A stretch of 5,999 nt of DNA from Carnobacterium_A sp036639135 (GTDB lineage: Bacteria > Bacillota > Bacilli > Lactobacillales > Carnobacteriaceae), in the NCBI GenBank assembly GCA_036639135.1, contig JAVWJE010000101.1, positions 1-5,999 on the forward strand, in the 5' to 3' direction. Below are positions 1-5,652 of the stretch, piece after piece. The translations under genes were made by a program, and so were the position numbers. Position 1 is the stretch's first letter. Every line of letters starts with the position of its first letter. The notes under the pieces are model-generated. The model made no database searches. It had not been told where the DNA came from and worked only from the letters and a program-made list of their open reading frames with translations.

Positions 1-50
1 GCACTTGGTTTGGGACCAAGGGGTCGCAGGTTCGAATCCTGTCTTCCCGA
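1..50 (+). tRNA. tRNA-Pro (anticodon UGG), 3' part only
   Basis: The window opens inside this tRNA, at the end of the D stem. The anticodon stem is CTTGG (4-8) paired with CCAAG (16-20). Its seven-base loop TTTGGGA puts the anticodon TGG at 11-13, which reads proline codons. The variable loop is 21-25. The T arm is GCAGG/TTCGAAT/CCTGT at 26-42, with one G-U pair closing it. The 3' acceptor strand is 43-49 and the discriminator base is A50. No CCA is encoded, so the tail must be added after transcription. The 5' acceptor strand and most of the D arm lie before the window. Confidence 0.95.
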
Positions 51-60
51 TAAATAAAAA

Positions 61-87
61 AACCACTTATCTCAAGTGGTTTTTTTT
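61..87 (+). terminator. Rho-independent terminator after tRNA-Pro
   Basis: An 8-bp perfect stem, AACCACTT (61-68) with AAGTGGTT (74-81), has a 5-nt loop and runs into seven T residues (81-87). It sits 10 nt after the tRNA and would end the tRNA transcript before the ctsR promoter region. Confidence 0.9.
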
Positions 88-117
88 ATTATCTAAAATA
101 ATAAGGATTAAAAAACG

Positions 118-146
118 TTTTAGTTCTTATTGCTTACATGTATAAT
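118..146 (+). promoter_or_regulatory. possible upstream sigma-A promoter of ctsR-clpC
   Basis: A perfect -10 hexamer TATAAT (141-146) lies 17 bp after a weak -35 candidate, TTTTAG (118-123). A transcript from here would cross the CtsR operator about 70 nt downstream. The poor -35 makes it uncertain. In this AT-rich DNA the hexamer could also be chance. Confidence 0.35.
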
Positions 147-187
147 AGAAAAAAAGATGTTTTTAAAAGAATTATGAGGAGAGTTGC

Positions 188-216
188 TTTTCAAATGCAT
201 TATTTTCTCGTATAAT
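188..216 (+). promoter_or_regulatory. sigma-A promoter of the ctsR-clpC operon
   Basis: The -10 box is a perfect TATAAT (211-216). The -35 candidate is TTTTCA (188-193), four of six matches to TTGACA, with an ideal 17-bp spacer. The predicted start of transcription is near 223, inside the CtsR operator at 220-236, which is the expected arrangement for a class III heat-shock promoter. The leader from here to the ctsR ATG would be about 180 nt. Confidence 0.7.
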
Positions 217-219
217 TAA

Positions 220-236
220 AGTCAGTATTAGTCAAA
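220..236 (+). promoter_or_regulatory. CtsR operator (tandem heptad repeat)
   Basis: CtsR binds a direct heptad repeat of the form RGTCAAA-NAN-RGTCAAA. Here AGTCAGT (220-226) is followed by a 3-bp spacer and a perfect AGTCAAA (230-236). The first half differs at its last two bases. It begins 3 bp after the -10 box and covers the expected start site, so bound CtsR would block RNA polymerase. This implies autoregulation of ctsR-clpC. No second box was found in the leader. Confidence 0.8.
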
Positions 237-239
237 ACA

Positions 240-266
240 TAATAACTCACTTAAGTGTTAGTATTA
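240..266 (+). other. imperfect stem-loop in the ctsR leader
   Basis: The core is a 10-bp palindrome, CACTTAAGTG (248-257). Outside it, TAATA (240-244) and CT (246-247) can pair with AG (260-261) and TATTA (262-266), leaving a bulged A245 and a bulged TT at 258-259. It starts 3 bp after the CtsR operator, near the 5' end of the predicted mRNA. It could stabilise the message or be a protein-binding dyad. No function is known. Confidence 0.4.
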
Positions 267-403
267 ACAAAAGAAGGATAAATAAAGTCTGGTGTTGAGA
301 CGAAAAGAAAAGGAGTGTTACTGAAAAGACACCGTTGCAATGTATGGTAGAAGTAGGTAATATATATATCATACAACCTCATTGTTTTAGTAACAAGTTA
401 CAC

Positions 404-874
404 ATGAATAATCAGAATATGTCGGATATCATTGAAGCTTATTTGAAAAAGGTACTTGGCACAGATGAGCAAGTCGAAATTAGGCGTAGTGAAATGGCAG
501 ACCGATTTAATTGTGTCCCTTCTCAAATTAATTACGTTATTAATACACGCTTTACTGTTCAACAAGGATACTTAGTTGAAAGCAAGCGTGGTGGTGGCGG
601 GTATATAAGGATAATTAAAGTGAAATTGTTAGACGAAGCAGAGATGTTGAATATGATGATTGATGCAGTTGGTAGTGAAATATCACAAAGAAATGCCTAT
701 TCCATAGTAGAAACACTTTACCAAGATGATATGATTACTAAACGAGAAGCAAGCATGATGCTTTCAGCTATGGAAAAATCAATTTTTTCTTTAGAAAATT
801 GTAAAAGAGAAAATGAATTAAGGGCAAGAATGTTGACTGCTTTTTTAAACAATTTAAGATACGAACAATTGTAA
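404..874 (+). CDS. ctsR: CtsR, transcriptional repressor of class III heat-shock genes
   Basis: CtsR is a dimeric winged-helix repressor of clp genes that binds heptad repeats such as the one at 220-236 and releases DNA on heat. The predicted protein has 156 residues, usual for the family. A helix-turn-helix spans about residues 27-50 and contains the family signature CVPSQINYVINTRF. The wing is SKRGGGGYIRI (60-70), with the tetraglycine loop known as the temperature sensor and Arg62, the residue McsB phosphorylates in Bacillus. The C-terminal half is the helical dimerisation/McsA-interaction domain. I chose ATG 404 because SDIIE follows within a few residues, as in B. subtilis CtsR. The frame is open upstream to 299, with possible starts at TTG 335 and ATG 344, but those would add an unconserved tail. 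None of the starts has a good Shine-Dalgarno site. clpC begins 17 nt downstream in the same operon. Confidence 0.95.
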   Translation: MNNQNMSDIIEAYLKKVLGTDEQVEIRRSEMADRFNCVPSQINYVINTRFTVQQGYLVESKRGGGGYIRIIKVKLLDEAEMLNMMIDAVGSEISQRNAYSIVETLYQDDMITKREASMMLSAMEKSIFSLENCKRENELRARMLTAFLNNLRYEQL

Positions 875-879
875 AGAAT

Positions 880-885
880 GGAGGT
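880..885 (+). promoter_or_regulatory. clpC ribosome binding site
   Basis: GGAGGT lies 6 nt before the clpC ATG and only 5 nt after the ctsR stop codon. This nearly perfect anti-16S match fixes the clpC start and suggests translational coupling to ctsR. Confidence 0.9.
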
Positions 886-891
886 AATATT

Positions 892-3390
892 ATGGATGAA
901 TTATTCTCAGAAAAAGCAAAAGCTGTTTTAATGTTAGCTCAAGAGAAAGCTAAAGAGTTTCGTCATCGTTCTATAGGCACGGAACACATTTTATTAGCTC
1001 TTGTGGTCGAACAAGAAGGTATAGCAGGAAAGACACTTCGTGAATTTTCAATTACTGAAAAAGAGATACGTGAAGAGGCTGAACACTTTACTGGTTATGG
1101 AATGATGAAGTATGATTCGAAAGATACCATCCTTCCTTATTCACCTCGAGCTAAACAAGCCATTACTCTAGCGACAGATGAAGCTAAACGTATGGGAGCA
1201 CCTATAGTAGGAACAGAGCATCTATTACTTGGTTTGTTGCGAGAAGAGGATGTCTTGTCTTCTAAAATTTTAACAAACCTAGATATTAATTTAAATAAAA
1301 TACGTCAAATACTATTGAAAAAAATAGGAGTTGTTGACGTAAATAACGGCAAAGCTAAACGTTCTAAATCAGCTATTAAGCAAACAAAAGGAACACCAAC
1401 ATTGGATGCTTTAGCAAGAGATTTGACAGCAAGCGCTAGAGCTAAAAAGATTGATCCGATTGTTGGACGCCATACAGAAATAAAACGAGTTATTCAGGTC
1501 TTAAGTCGTCGTACTAAGAATAACCCAGTATTGATAGGCGAAGCAGGTGTCGGTAAGACAGCCATAGCTGAAGGGTTGGCACAAAAAATTGCTGCTAGAG
1601 AAGTTCCTCATACACTAATTGGCAAGCGTTTGATGATGCTTGATATGGGTTCACTGGTTGCCGGAACAAAGTATCGTGGAGAATTTGAAGAGCGCATGAA
1701 AAAGATCATTGATGAAATATATCAAGATGGAAATGTCATCTTATTTATTGATGAATTGCATACCTTAATCGGTGCAGGTGGAGCAGAAGGGGCAATAGAC
1801 GCTTCTAATATATTAAAACCAGCATTAGCTCGTGGTGAATTACAAACCATAGGTGCTACGACATTAGATGAATACCAAAAATATATTGAAAAAGATGCAG
1901 CGCTAGAAAGACGCTTCTCACCAATTCGTGTTGAACAGCCTTCTCTAGAAGAGACAGAAGATATTTTATTAGGCTTGCGCTCACGATATGAAGATCATCA
2001 CGGTGTTGAAATTACGGATGAAGCTATTCACGCAGCGGTTCAATTGTCTTCTCGTTATATAACATCTAGACAGCTTCCGGATAAAGCGATTGACTTAATA
2101 GATGAATCTGCTTCAAAAGTACGTTTGGATTCTTCAAGTAAACCCTCACCAATGGTAGCAGCACTCAAGGAGTTAGAAACATTAATTGAAGAAAAAGAAA
2201 TAGCTATTCAATTACAAGATTTTGAAAAAGCAGCTAAAATACGTACAAGTGAAATGAAACAACGAACAATGATTGAAGGGATATTAGAAAAAATCAAACA
2301 TCCTGCTCCTAATTTAGTGAATTTAAAAGTAGAAGAAATAGATATTGCTGAAGTTGTATCTTTATGGACAGGAATTCCAGTAAAACAAATGGACCAAAAA
2401 GAATCAAACCGTTTATTAAAATTAGAAAAAGTATTGCATAATCGTGTGATAGGACAAGAGGAAGCAGTCAGTGCGGTTGCTAGAGCTATCAGAAGATCTA
2501 GAAGTGGATTAAAAGACCCTAATAGGCCTATAGGTTCATTTATGTTTTTGGGCCCAACAGGAGTAGGGAAAACAGAGTTAGCTAAAACACTTGCTGATGC
2601 CATGTTTGGTAGCGAAGACGCCTTGATTAGAGTTGATATGTCTGAGTTTATGGAAAAATATAGTACGAGTCGTTTGATTGGTTCTCCTCCAGGGTATGTA
2701 GGATACGATGAGGGTGGTCAATTAACTGAAAAAGTACGACAAAAACCTTATTCTGTTATTTTGTTTGATGAAGTTGAAAAAGCTCATCCAGATGTCTTCA
2801 ATATTTTATTGCAAGTGCTAGATGATGGTCATTTAACAGATTCTAAAGGACGCAAAGTAGACTTTAAGAATACCGTTATGATTATGACTTCGAATCTTGG
2901 AGCTACATCCTTAAGAGATGAAAAATTAGTTGGGTTCAGCACAAAAGATAAGAAAAAAGATTACAAAATGATGGAAAAACGAATTAAAGAAGAGCTGAAA
3001 ACAACATTTAGACCAGAATTTATCAACCGTTTGGATGAAATCATTGTGTTCCATGCGCTTGAGAAACCTGAATTAAATAAAATTGTTAAGTTATTAACAC
3101 AAACGATTATTAAACGCTTAGAAGAAATGAATATTCATGTCAAAGTGACACAAGCAGCTATAGATGTTATTGCTAAAGCTGGATTTGACCCAGAGTACGG
3201 AGCGAGACCTTTACGTCGGGCAATTCAAAAAGAAATTGAAGACAAGTTAAGTGAAGAGCTATTGAGTGGATCCATTAAAGTAGGAGACCATGTTACTATT
3301 GGAGCCTCAAAAGGGGAAATTAGAGTTACTGTAAAAGATACTACGAAAAACATTGAAAGTTCTACTCCTTCTGACCCAGTTAAAGCTTAA
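892..3390 (+). CDS. clpC: ClpC, AAA+ unfoldase of the ClpCP protease
   Basis: ClpC is a Hsp100 ATPase that unfolds damaged or tagged proteins and feeds them to ClpP in the cytoplasm. It has 832 residues, slightly longer than the 810 of B. subtilis. Two Clp N repeats (about 3-145) are followed by a variable linker. The first AAA+ domain has Walker A GEAGVGKT (216-223), Walker B ending in D287-E288 and arginine fingers R340/R341. A short middle domain with a UVR-like coiled coil (about 425-460) marks ClpC rather than ClpB; it is where adaptors bind. The second AAA+ domain has Walker A GPTGVGKT (554-561), Walker B with D626-E627, pore loop GYVG (601-604) and sensor 2 GARPLRR (770-776). The loop LVGF (679-682) matches the ClpP-docking motif, so it should work with ClpP. 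All catalytic motifs are intact. mcsA and mcsB are absent between ctsR and clpC, so adaptors must be encoded elsewhere. Confidence 0.98.
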   Translation: MDELFSEKAKAVLMLAQEKAKEFRHRSIGTEHILLALVVEQEGIAGKTLREFSITEKEIREEAEHFTGYGMMKYDSKDTILPYSPRAKQAITLATDEAKRMGAPIVGTEHLLLGLLREEDVLSSKILTNLDINLNKIRQILLKKIGVVDVNNGKAKRSKSAIKQTKGTPTLDALARDLTASARAKKIDPIVGRHTEIKRVIQVLSRRTKNNPVLIGEAGVGKTAIAEGLAQKIAAREVPHTLIGKRLMMLDMGSLVAGTKYRGEFEERMKKIIDEIYQDGNVILFIDELHTLIGAGGAEGAIDASNILKPALARGELQTIGATTLDEYQKYIEKDAALERRFSPIRVEQPSLEETEDILLGLRSRYEDHHGVEITDEAIHAAVQLSSRYITSRQLPDKAIDLIDESASKVRLDSSSKPSPMVAALKELETLIEEKEIAIQLQDFEKAAKIRTSEMKQRTMIEGILEKIKHPAPNLVNLKVEEIDIAEVVSLWTGIPVKQMDQKESNRLLKLEKVLHNRVIGQEEAVSAVARAIRRSRSGLKDPNRPIGSFMFLGPTGVGKTELAKTLADAMFGSEDALIRVDMSEFMEKYSTSRLIGSPPGYVGYDEGGQLTEKVRQKPYSVILFDEVEKAHPDVFNILLQVLDDGHLTDSKGRKVDFKNTVMIMTSNLGATSLRDEKLVGFSTKDKKKDYKMMEKRIKEELKTTFRPEFINRLDEIIVFHALEKPELNKIVKLLTQTIIKRLEEMNIHVKVTQAAIDVIAKAGFDPEYGARPLRRAIQKEIEDKLSEELLSGSIKVGDHVTIGASKGEIRVTVKDTTKNIESSTPSDPVKA

Positions 3391-3422
3391 TAAACCGTCT
3401 CATAAAACAACCTATACAATGG

Positions 3423-3461
3423 AAAAACGCCTGACATTACTCAATGATGTCAGGCGTTTTT
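3423..3461 (+). terminator. Rho-independent terminator of ctsR-clpC
   Basis: A 15-bp perfect stem pairs 3423-3437 with 3447-3461; its core is ACGCCTGACAT and the loop is 9 nt. The A run on the left and T run on the right are part of the stem, so it could act in both directions. It ends the operon 33 nt after the clpC stop. Confidence 0.93.
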
Positions 3462-3463
3462 AT

Positions 3464-3492
3464 TCGTATTTTAATTTATTTTCTGATATGAT
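3464..3492 (+). promoter_or_regulatory. extended -10 promoter of the YtxH-like gene
   Basis: TATGAT (3487-3492) is preceded by TG at 3484-3485 with one base between, giving an extended -10 element. The -35 region is poor (TCGTAT at 3464-3469, or TTCGTA one base earlier), which an extended -10 can tolerate. It lies between the clpC terminator and the gene, so the gene appears to be transcribed on its own. No CtsR box or CIRCE element is present. Confidence 0.55.
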
Positions 3493-3528
3493 GAGGTTAT
3501 CGATAGAGTAAAGGGAGATGTGAATTTT

Positions 3529-3912
3529 ATGAAAAGAAGTACACGTAACTTACTAGTTGGTTTAGGTGCTACAGTAGCTATAGGAGCTGTTATTTTATCC
3601 GCATCTGATAAAAGCATGGTTAAGATAGAATCATATATCAATCGTCAAAAAGCGAAAAACTTTGTTAAAAATAAACTAAAAGGTAATGAAAAAGCACTAG
3701 ATGTTGTCGAAAAATTATCTGACGAGGAAGTTATAAACTTGTTGAAAGTTGTTGATAAAGTTAGTGATTTAAAAGGACAAGTTGGAACATATACGAATCA
3801 TTTAAAAGATGCAACAAATGAATTCAAAGATATGTTTATGGATAAAAAAGAAAAAGCAACAGAAAAGGCAGAAGATTTTGTAGATGAGGTTAAAGACAAG
3901 GTAAAAGGATAA
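3529..3912 (+). CDS. small membrane-anchored charged protein, YtxH-like
   Basis: I do not recognise a specific function. The product has 127 residues. A short basic N-terminus (MKRSTRN) leads into one hydrophobic, Gly/Ala-rich segment at about residues 8-25, which should anchor it in the membrane or act as an uncleaved signal. The rest is highly charged and helical: a Lys-rich middle part, then a Lys/Glu/Asp-rich amphipathic tail (about 85-127) ending in repeated EKAxDFxDEVKDKVKG-type turns. This build resembles YtxH-domain and general-stress proteins of Firmicutes, but the family match is weak. ATG 3529 was chosen because the Shine-Dalgarno AAGGGAG (3511-3517) is 11 nt away; the in-frame GTG at 3520 is only 2 nt from it. 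The gene is monocistronic, with its own promoter and terminator. Confidence 0.85.
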   Translation: MKRSTRNLLVGLGATVAIGAVILSASDKSMVKIESYINRQKAKNFVKNKLKGNEKALDVVEKLSDEEVINLLKVVDKVSDLKGQVGTYTNHLKDATNEFKDMFMDKKEKATEKAEDFVDEVKDKVKG

Positions 3913-3924
3913 GATAATTGAATT

Positions 3925-3968
3925 AAAAATAAGCTCTTACCCATTAAGTAGGAAGAGCTTATTTTTTT
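3925..3968. terminator. bidirectional terminator between convergent genes
   Basis: A 14-bp perfect stem with core AAGCTCTT pairs 3925-3938 with 3953-3966 around a 14-nt loop. Seven T residues (3962-3968) follow on the plus strand, and a run of A (3926-3930) gives a U tract on the minus strand. It lies between the stop of the YtxH-like gene (3912) and the stop of the PucR-type gene (3983) and can serve both. Confidence 0.88.
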
Positions 3969-3982
3969 ATAGCAACCAACTA

Positions 3983-4858
3983 TCAATTATTATTTTTTTT
4001 AAAAACCAATAAATAACAAAGCAATAAATCATTCATATTACGTAAGGATAATCCGCTTATATCATAAAAGCGGTCTATTCGATATTGTAATGTATTTCGA
4101 TGAACATATAATGACTTAGCTGCTAAACTGATATTTCCTTGACTGTGCCACATTGCTAAAATTAATTCTTTTAATTCAGGTTGACTAGCATACTTTTGTT
4201 TTAGGATAGACATGAGTGCGCTTTTTTCTAAAGCTTCAGATGTATAATGATGTAAAGCAACGATAGGCAAAGAAAGTAAAGATTGGCCTTTATTTTTTTG
4301 TTTTTCAAAAACGAATTGCTCTTCTTTAAAGATCTTTTTAAATTCTTCATTAATTGGCCAGAACTGACCAACATAACAAATAGTTTTAATTGAAAAGTCA
4401 TCATCAAGTGTTTGGATAATACCTGAAAGTTCATCTAAAGTTAACTTTTCATCAGATTTTTTTTGAATTAGTAATCCAGAGTCATCATCCACAAAAAAAG
4501 TTTCTTCACTATTACTAAACATACTTTTGAAAGCACGTAGCCAAGTTTTCTTTTCAAAATAGGAATCTTTTTTTAGAATAGTAAATTGGATGATGCGAAA
4601 TTCGCTATCCGAATAGAGAGAGGGAAGTTCAATTCCATTTATCAAATAGTTTTGCCATTTTGAAGCAATAGTTGGAACTTTAGTTTTTTTAGAAACAAAT
4701 AAAAGATGCAACAACTTTATTTCAGATTGTGTTTTACTTTTTTGCTCGAATTGAATCCATTGGTTTTCAAAAGGAAAAGAAATGTAATCAGAAGTTTCTA
4801 TAGGCAAGCTTGTTAGTTGAGCATCAGGATAAATTAGCTTAATTTCATTAAATTCCAA
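3983..4858 (-). CDS. PucR/CdaR-type helix-turn-helix transcriptional regulator
   Basis: This is a predicted DNA-binding regulator of 291 residues. Its C-terminus carries the PucR C-terminal helix-turn-helix: GNISLAAKSLYVHRNTLQYR and what follows, about residues 241-264, where HRNTLxYRI is the family hallmark. The long N-terminal part (about 1-210) has no motif I recognise; in this family it is usually a sensor region. The target genes cannot be told from the context. I chose TTG 4858 as the start because GAGGT (4869-4865) lies 6 nt upstream. A TTG at 4876 would add six residues and has no such site. The gene converges with the YtxH-like gene and its upstream side abuts a decayed insertion element. 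No convincing promoter was seen in 4859-4928. It resembles orphan regulators that control genes elsewhere. Confidence 0.85.
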   Translation of the reverse strand: MEFNEIKLIYPDAQLTSLPIETSDYISFPFENQWIQFEQKSKTQSEIKLLHLLFVSKKTKVPTIASKWQNYLINGIELPSLYSDSEFRIIQFTILKKDSYFEKKTWLRAFKSMFSNSEETFFVDDDSGLLIQKKSDEKLTLDELSGIIQTLDDDFSIKTICYVGQFWPINEEFKKIFKEEQFVFEKQKNKGQSLLSLPIVALHHYTSEALEKSALMSILKQKYASQPELKELILAMWHSQGNISLAAKSLYVHRNTLQYRIDRFYDISGLSLRNMNDLLLCYLLVFKKNNN

Positions 4859-4928
4859 AACAATACCTCGTTTCAATAAATAATAAGTTGTTCTTTTATT
4901 GAGAGTTTTCCTTTTTAATCTAACATTT

Positions 4929-4952
4929 TAACTCAAGTTTTTAGCTGAGTTA
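4929..4952 (-). repeat. inverted repeat, candidate right-end hairpin of the IS605-like element
   Basis: TAACTCA (4929-4935) and TGAGTTA (4946-4952) form a perfect 7-bp inverted repeat with a 10-nt loop. It lies just beyond the truncated 3' end of the tnpB remnant, where IS200/IS605 elements carry the subterminal right-end hairpin recognised by TnpA. The identification is by position and shape only. It could equally be an operator of the adjacent PucR-type gene, whose start is about 70 bp away. Confidence 0.4.
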
Positions 4953-4965
4953 TGATAGGATAACA

Positions 4966-5258
4966 CTGATGTAAGCAATTTTTTCGAGAATTGGTAATCT
5001 TTTCAAGGTACTTAGCAACCATATGTTTAGCTTTTCGAACATTTTTACACTGAGTACGATCTAATCTTTTGGTTGTTGCTAAAAGATGACGATATGCCAA
5101 TTTTTTTTGCCAGTTACTTCAAGAGTTTGGCTTTCGCTCTTGCAAGTTAAAACAACAAAATATTTTCCGGATTGGGTTTGTTTAATCGTAAATTATTTTA
5201 TGGTTTCATCAATCATCCTATGATTTTTAACTTTGACAATTCTTAATTTGGCTAGTTT
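4966..5258 (-). pseudogene. tnpB: tnpB (OrfB) remnant of IS200/IS605 family
   Basis: TnpB is the RNA-guided nuclease of IS605-type elements, with a RuvC-like domain. Two fragments in different frames remain. The first, 5258 down to about 5107, reads KLAKLRIVKVKNHR...ETIK-stop-FTIKQTQSGKYFVVLTCKSE. It matches the domain before RuvC, where LPKLGxVKVxxHR and SGKYxVSxxxE are typical. An in-frame TAA lies at 5195-5193. The second, 5100 to 4966, contains RLDRTQCKNVRKAKHMVAKY then LEKITNSRKNCLHQ. It corresponds to the helical RLSRxQKGSKNRxKAKxKVAKLHEKIxNxRKDFLHQLS region. The segment between them, which holds the first RuvC catalytic Asp (normally in a GIDxG motif), is deleted, and everything after LHQ is gone. 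It cannot encode an active protein. Identification rests on remembered family motifs. Confidence 0.8.
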
Positions 5259-5301
5259 TTAATTCCTACAGTCTTCATTATTATTGCACCTTCTTTTTCA
5301 T

Positions 5302-5601
5302 GATACAATTACAACACGAAAGGTAATATAATGAAAAGGTTAAACATCTTTTAAACAAACAAAAGAATTATTTATAAAAATAGCAAAAGAAATCGACTTC
5401 CTAATGGAAAAAATAGACGTTCTTCCAGAACAAGTCTATTGAGCATTTGGAAAAAAATGATGGAATGAGCAATTATGGAGTCCTAGTTATTACATCAGTA
5501 TGTTGGGGAGCATCTCAAAAGAGATTGTAGAACAATATACTGAAAACCAATTAACAGAATATAACAATGAGTGTCCTAGACGAGATTTATCTCGGGGTTA
5601 A
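5302..5601 (+). pseudogene. tnpA: tnpA (IS200/IS605 Y1 transposase) remnant
   Basis: TnpA is a small Y1 HUH single-strand transposase. One frame retains TTRKVI near 5314, then KELFIKIAKEIDFLMEKIDV and LPEQVY (5362-5439), then WNEQLWSPSYYIS and SKEIVEQYTENQ (5461 onward), ending at TAA 5599-5601. Family members have PDHVHLL where this reads PEQVY, so both HUH histidines are lost. The LWSPSYYIS block and the catalytic tyrosine of QYxxNQ remain. Stops occur at 5329, 5332, 5341, 5440 and 5458. About 40 residues between PEQVY and WNEQ, normally the KGxSSR region, are deleted. It is divergent from the tnpB remnant. It is not functional, though the C-terminal part remains open to its stop. Confidence 0.82.
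5581..5594. repeat. short hairpin at tnpA 3' end, candidate left end of the IS
   Basis: CGAGA (5581-5585) and TCTCG (5590-5594) form a perfect 5-bp stem with a TTTA loop, overlapping the last codons of the tnpA remnant. In divergent IS605-type elements the left-end hairpin lies near the tnpA 3' end, so the position fits. The stem is short and could be chance. The lack of a T run argues against a terminator. Confidence 0.35.
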
Positions 5602-5652
5602 AATCTCAAGTTTTCTCTCTGACACCCTTATACATTAAGAAAGGTTGGACCT

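Larger units (their letters stand above)
4925..5605. mobile_element. decayed IS200/IS605-family insertion sequence, divergent tnpA/tnpB
   Basis: This stretch without an intact gene contains recognisable fragments of both genes of an IS605-type element: tnpB on the minus strand and tnpA on the plus strand, back to back. Candidate hairpins lie outside each gene. The order (end hairpin, tnpB, tnpA, end hairpin) and the divergent genes match IS605 rather than IS200, IS608 or lone tnpB elements. Only about 680 bp remain, against roughly 1.7-2 kb for an intact element, so internal deletions have removed most of it. Outer limits are approximate. Such elements make no target duplication, so the ends cannot be fixed that way. 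It separates the PucR-type gene from tadA. Confidence 0.75.

Noticed and set aside
174..215. Thirteen-codon frame starting ATGAGG upstream of the promoter
   Set aside because: It has no ribosome binding site, overlaps the -35 and -10 boxes, and its stop lies within the -10 box.
292..324. Ten-codon leader peptide starting at GTG 292
   Set aside because: The nearest AAGGA (274-278) is 13 nt away and the peptide has no regulatory pattern such as a run of one amino acid. It was too weak to list.
88..334. CIRCE element (HrcA operator) before ctsR
   Set aside because: The TTAGCACTC-N9-GAGTGCTAA dyad was looked for and is not present. Only the CtsR heptad repeat is supported.
2208..2603. Open reading frame of 131 codons on the minus strand inside clpC
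   Set aside because: It is antisense to highly conserved ClpC sequence, shows no family features, and reflects codon bias of the real gene.
3798..3986. Open reading frame of 62 codons on the minus strand over the end of the YtxH-like gene
   Set aside because: It crosses the bidirectional terminator and overlaps a better-supported gene with its own promoter and ribosome binding site.
4228..4434. Second minus-strand frame of 68 codons inside the PucR-type gene
   Set aside because: It lies wholly within a better-supported gene in another frame, with no ribosome binding site noted and no recognisable motif.
5260..5294. Good ribosome binding site and ATG on the minus strand (AGAAGGTG before ATG 5278) suggesting a new small gene
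   Set aside because: The frame stops after eight codons and lies at the edge of the tnpB remnant, so it is probably chance.
5597..5603. TTTTAAC (minus strand) beside the left hairpin as the insertion target motif
   Set aside because: IS605-type elements do insert next to short AT-rich motifs, but the cleavage point usually lies further from the hairpin, and this overlaps the tnpA stop codon. The end could not be fixed.
5619..5640. CTGACA as the -35 box of a tadA promoter
   Set aside because: A -10 box at the right distance would fall on the ribosome binding site and start codon, and nothing there resembles TATAAT.
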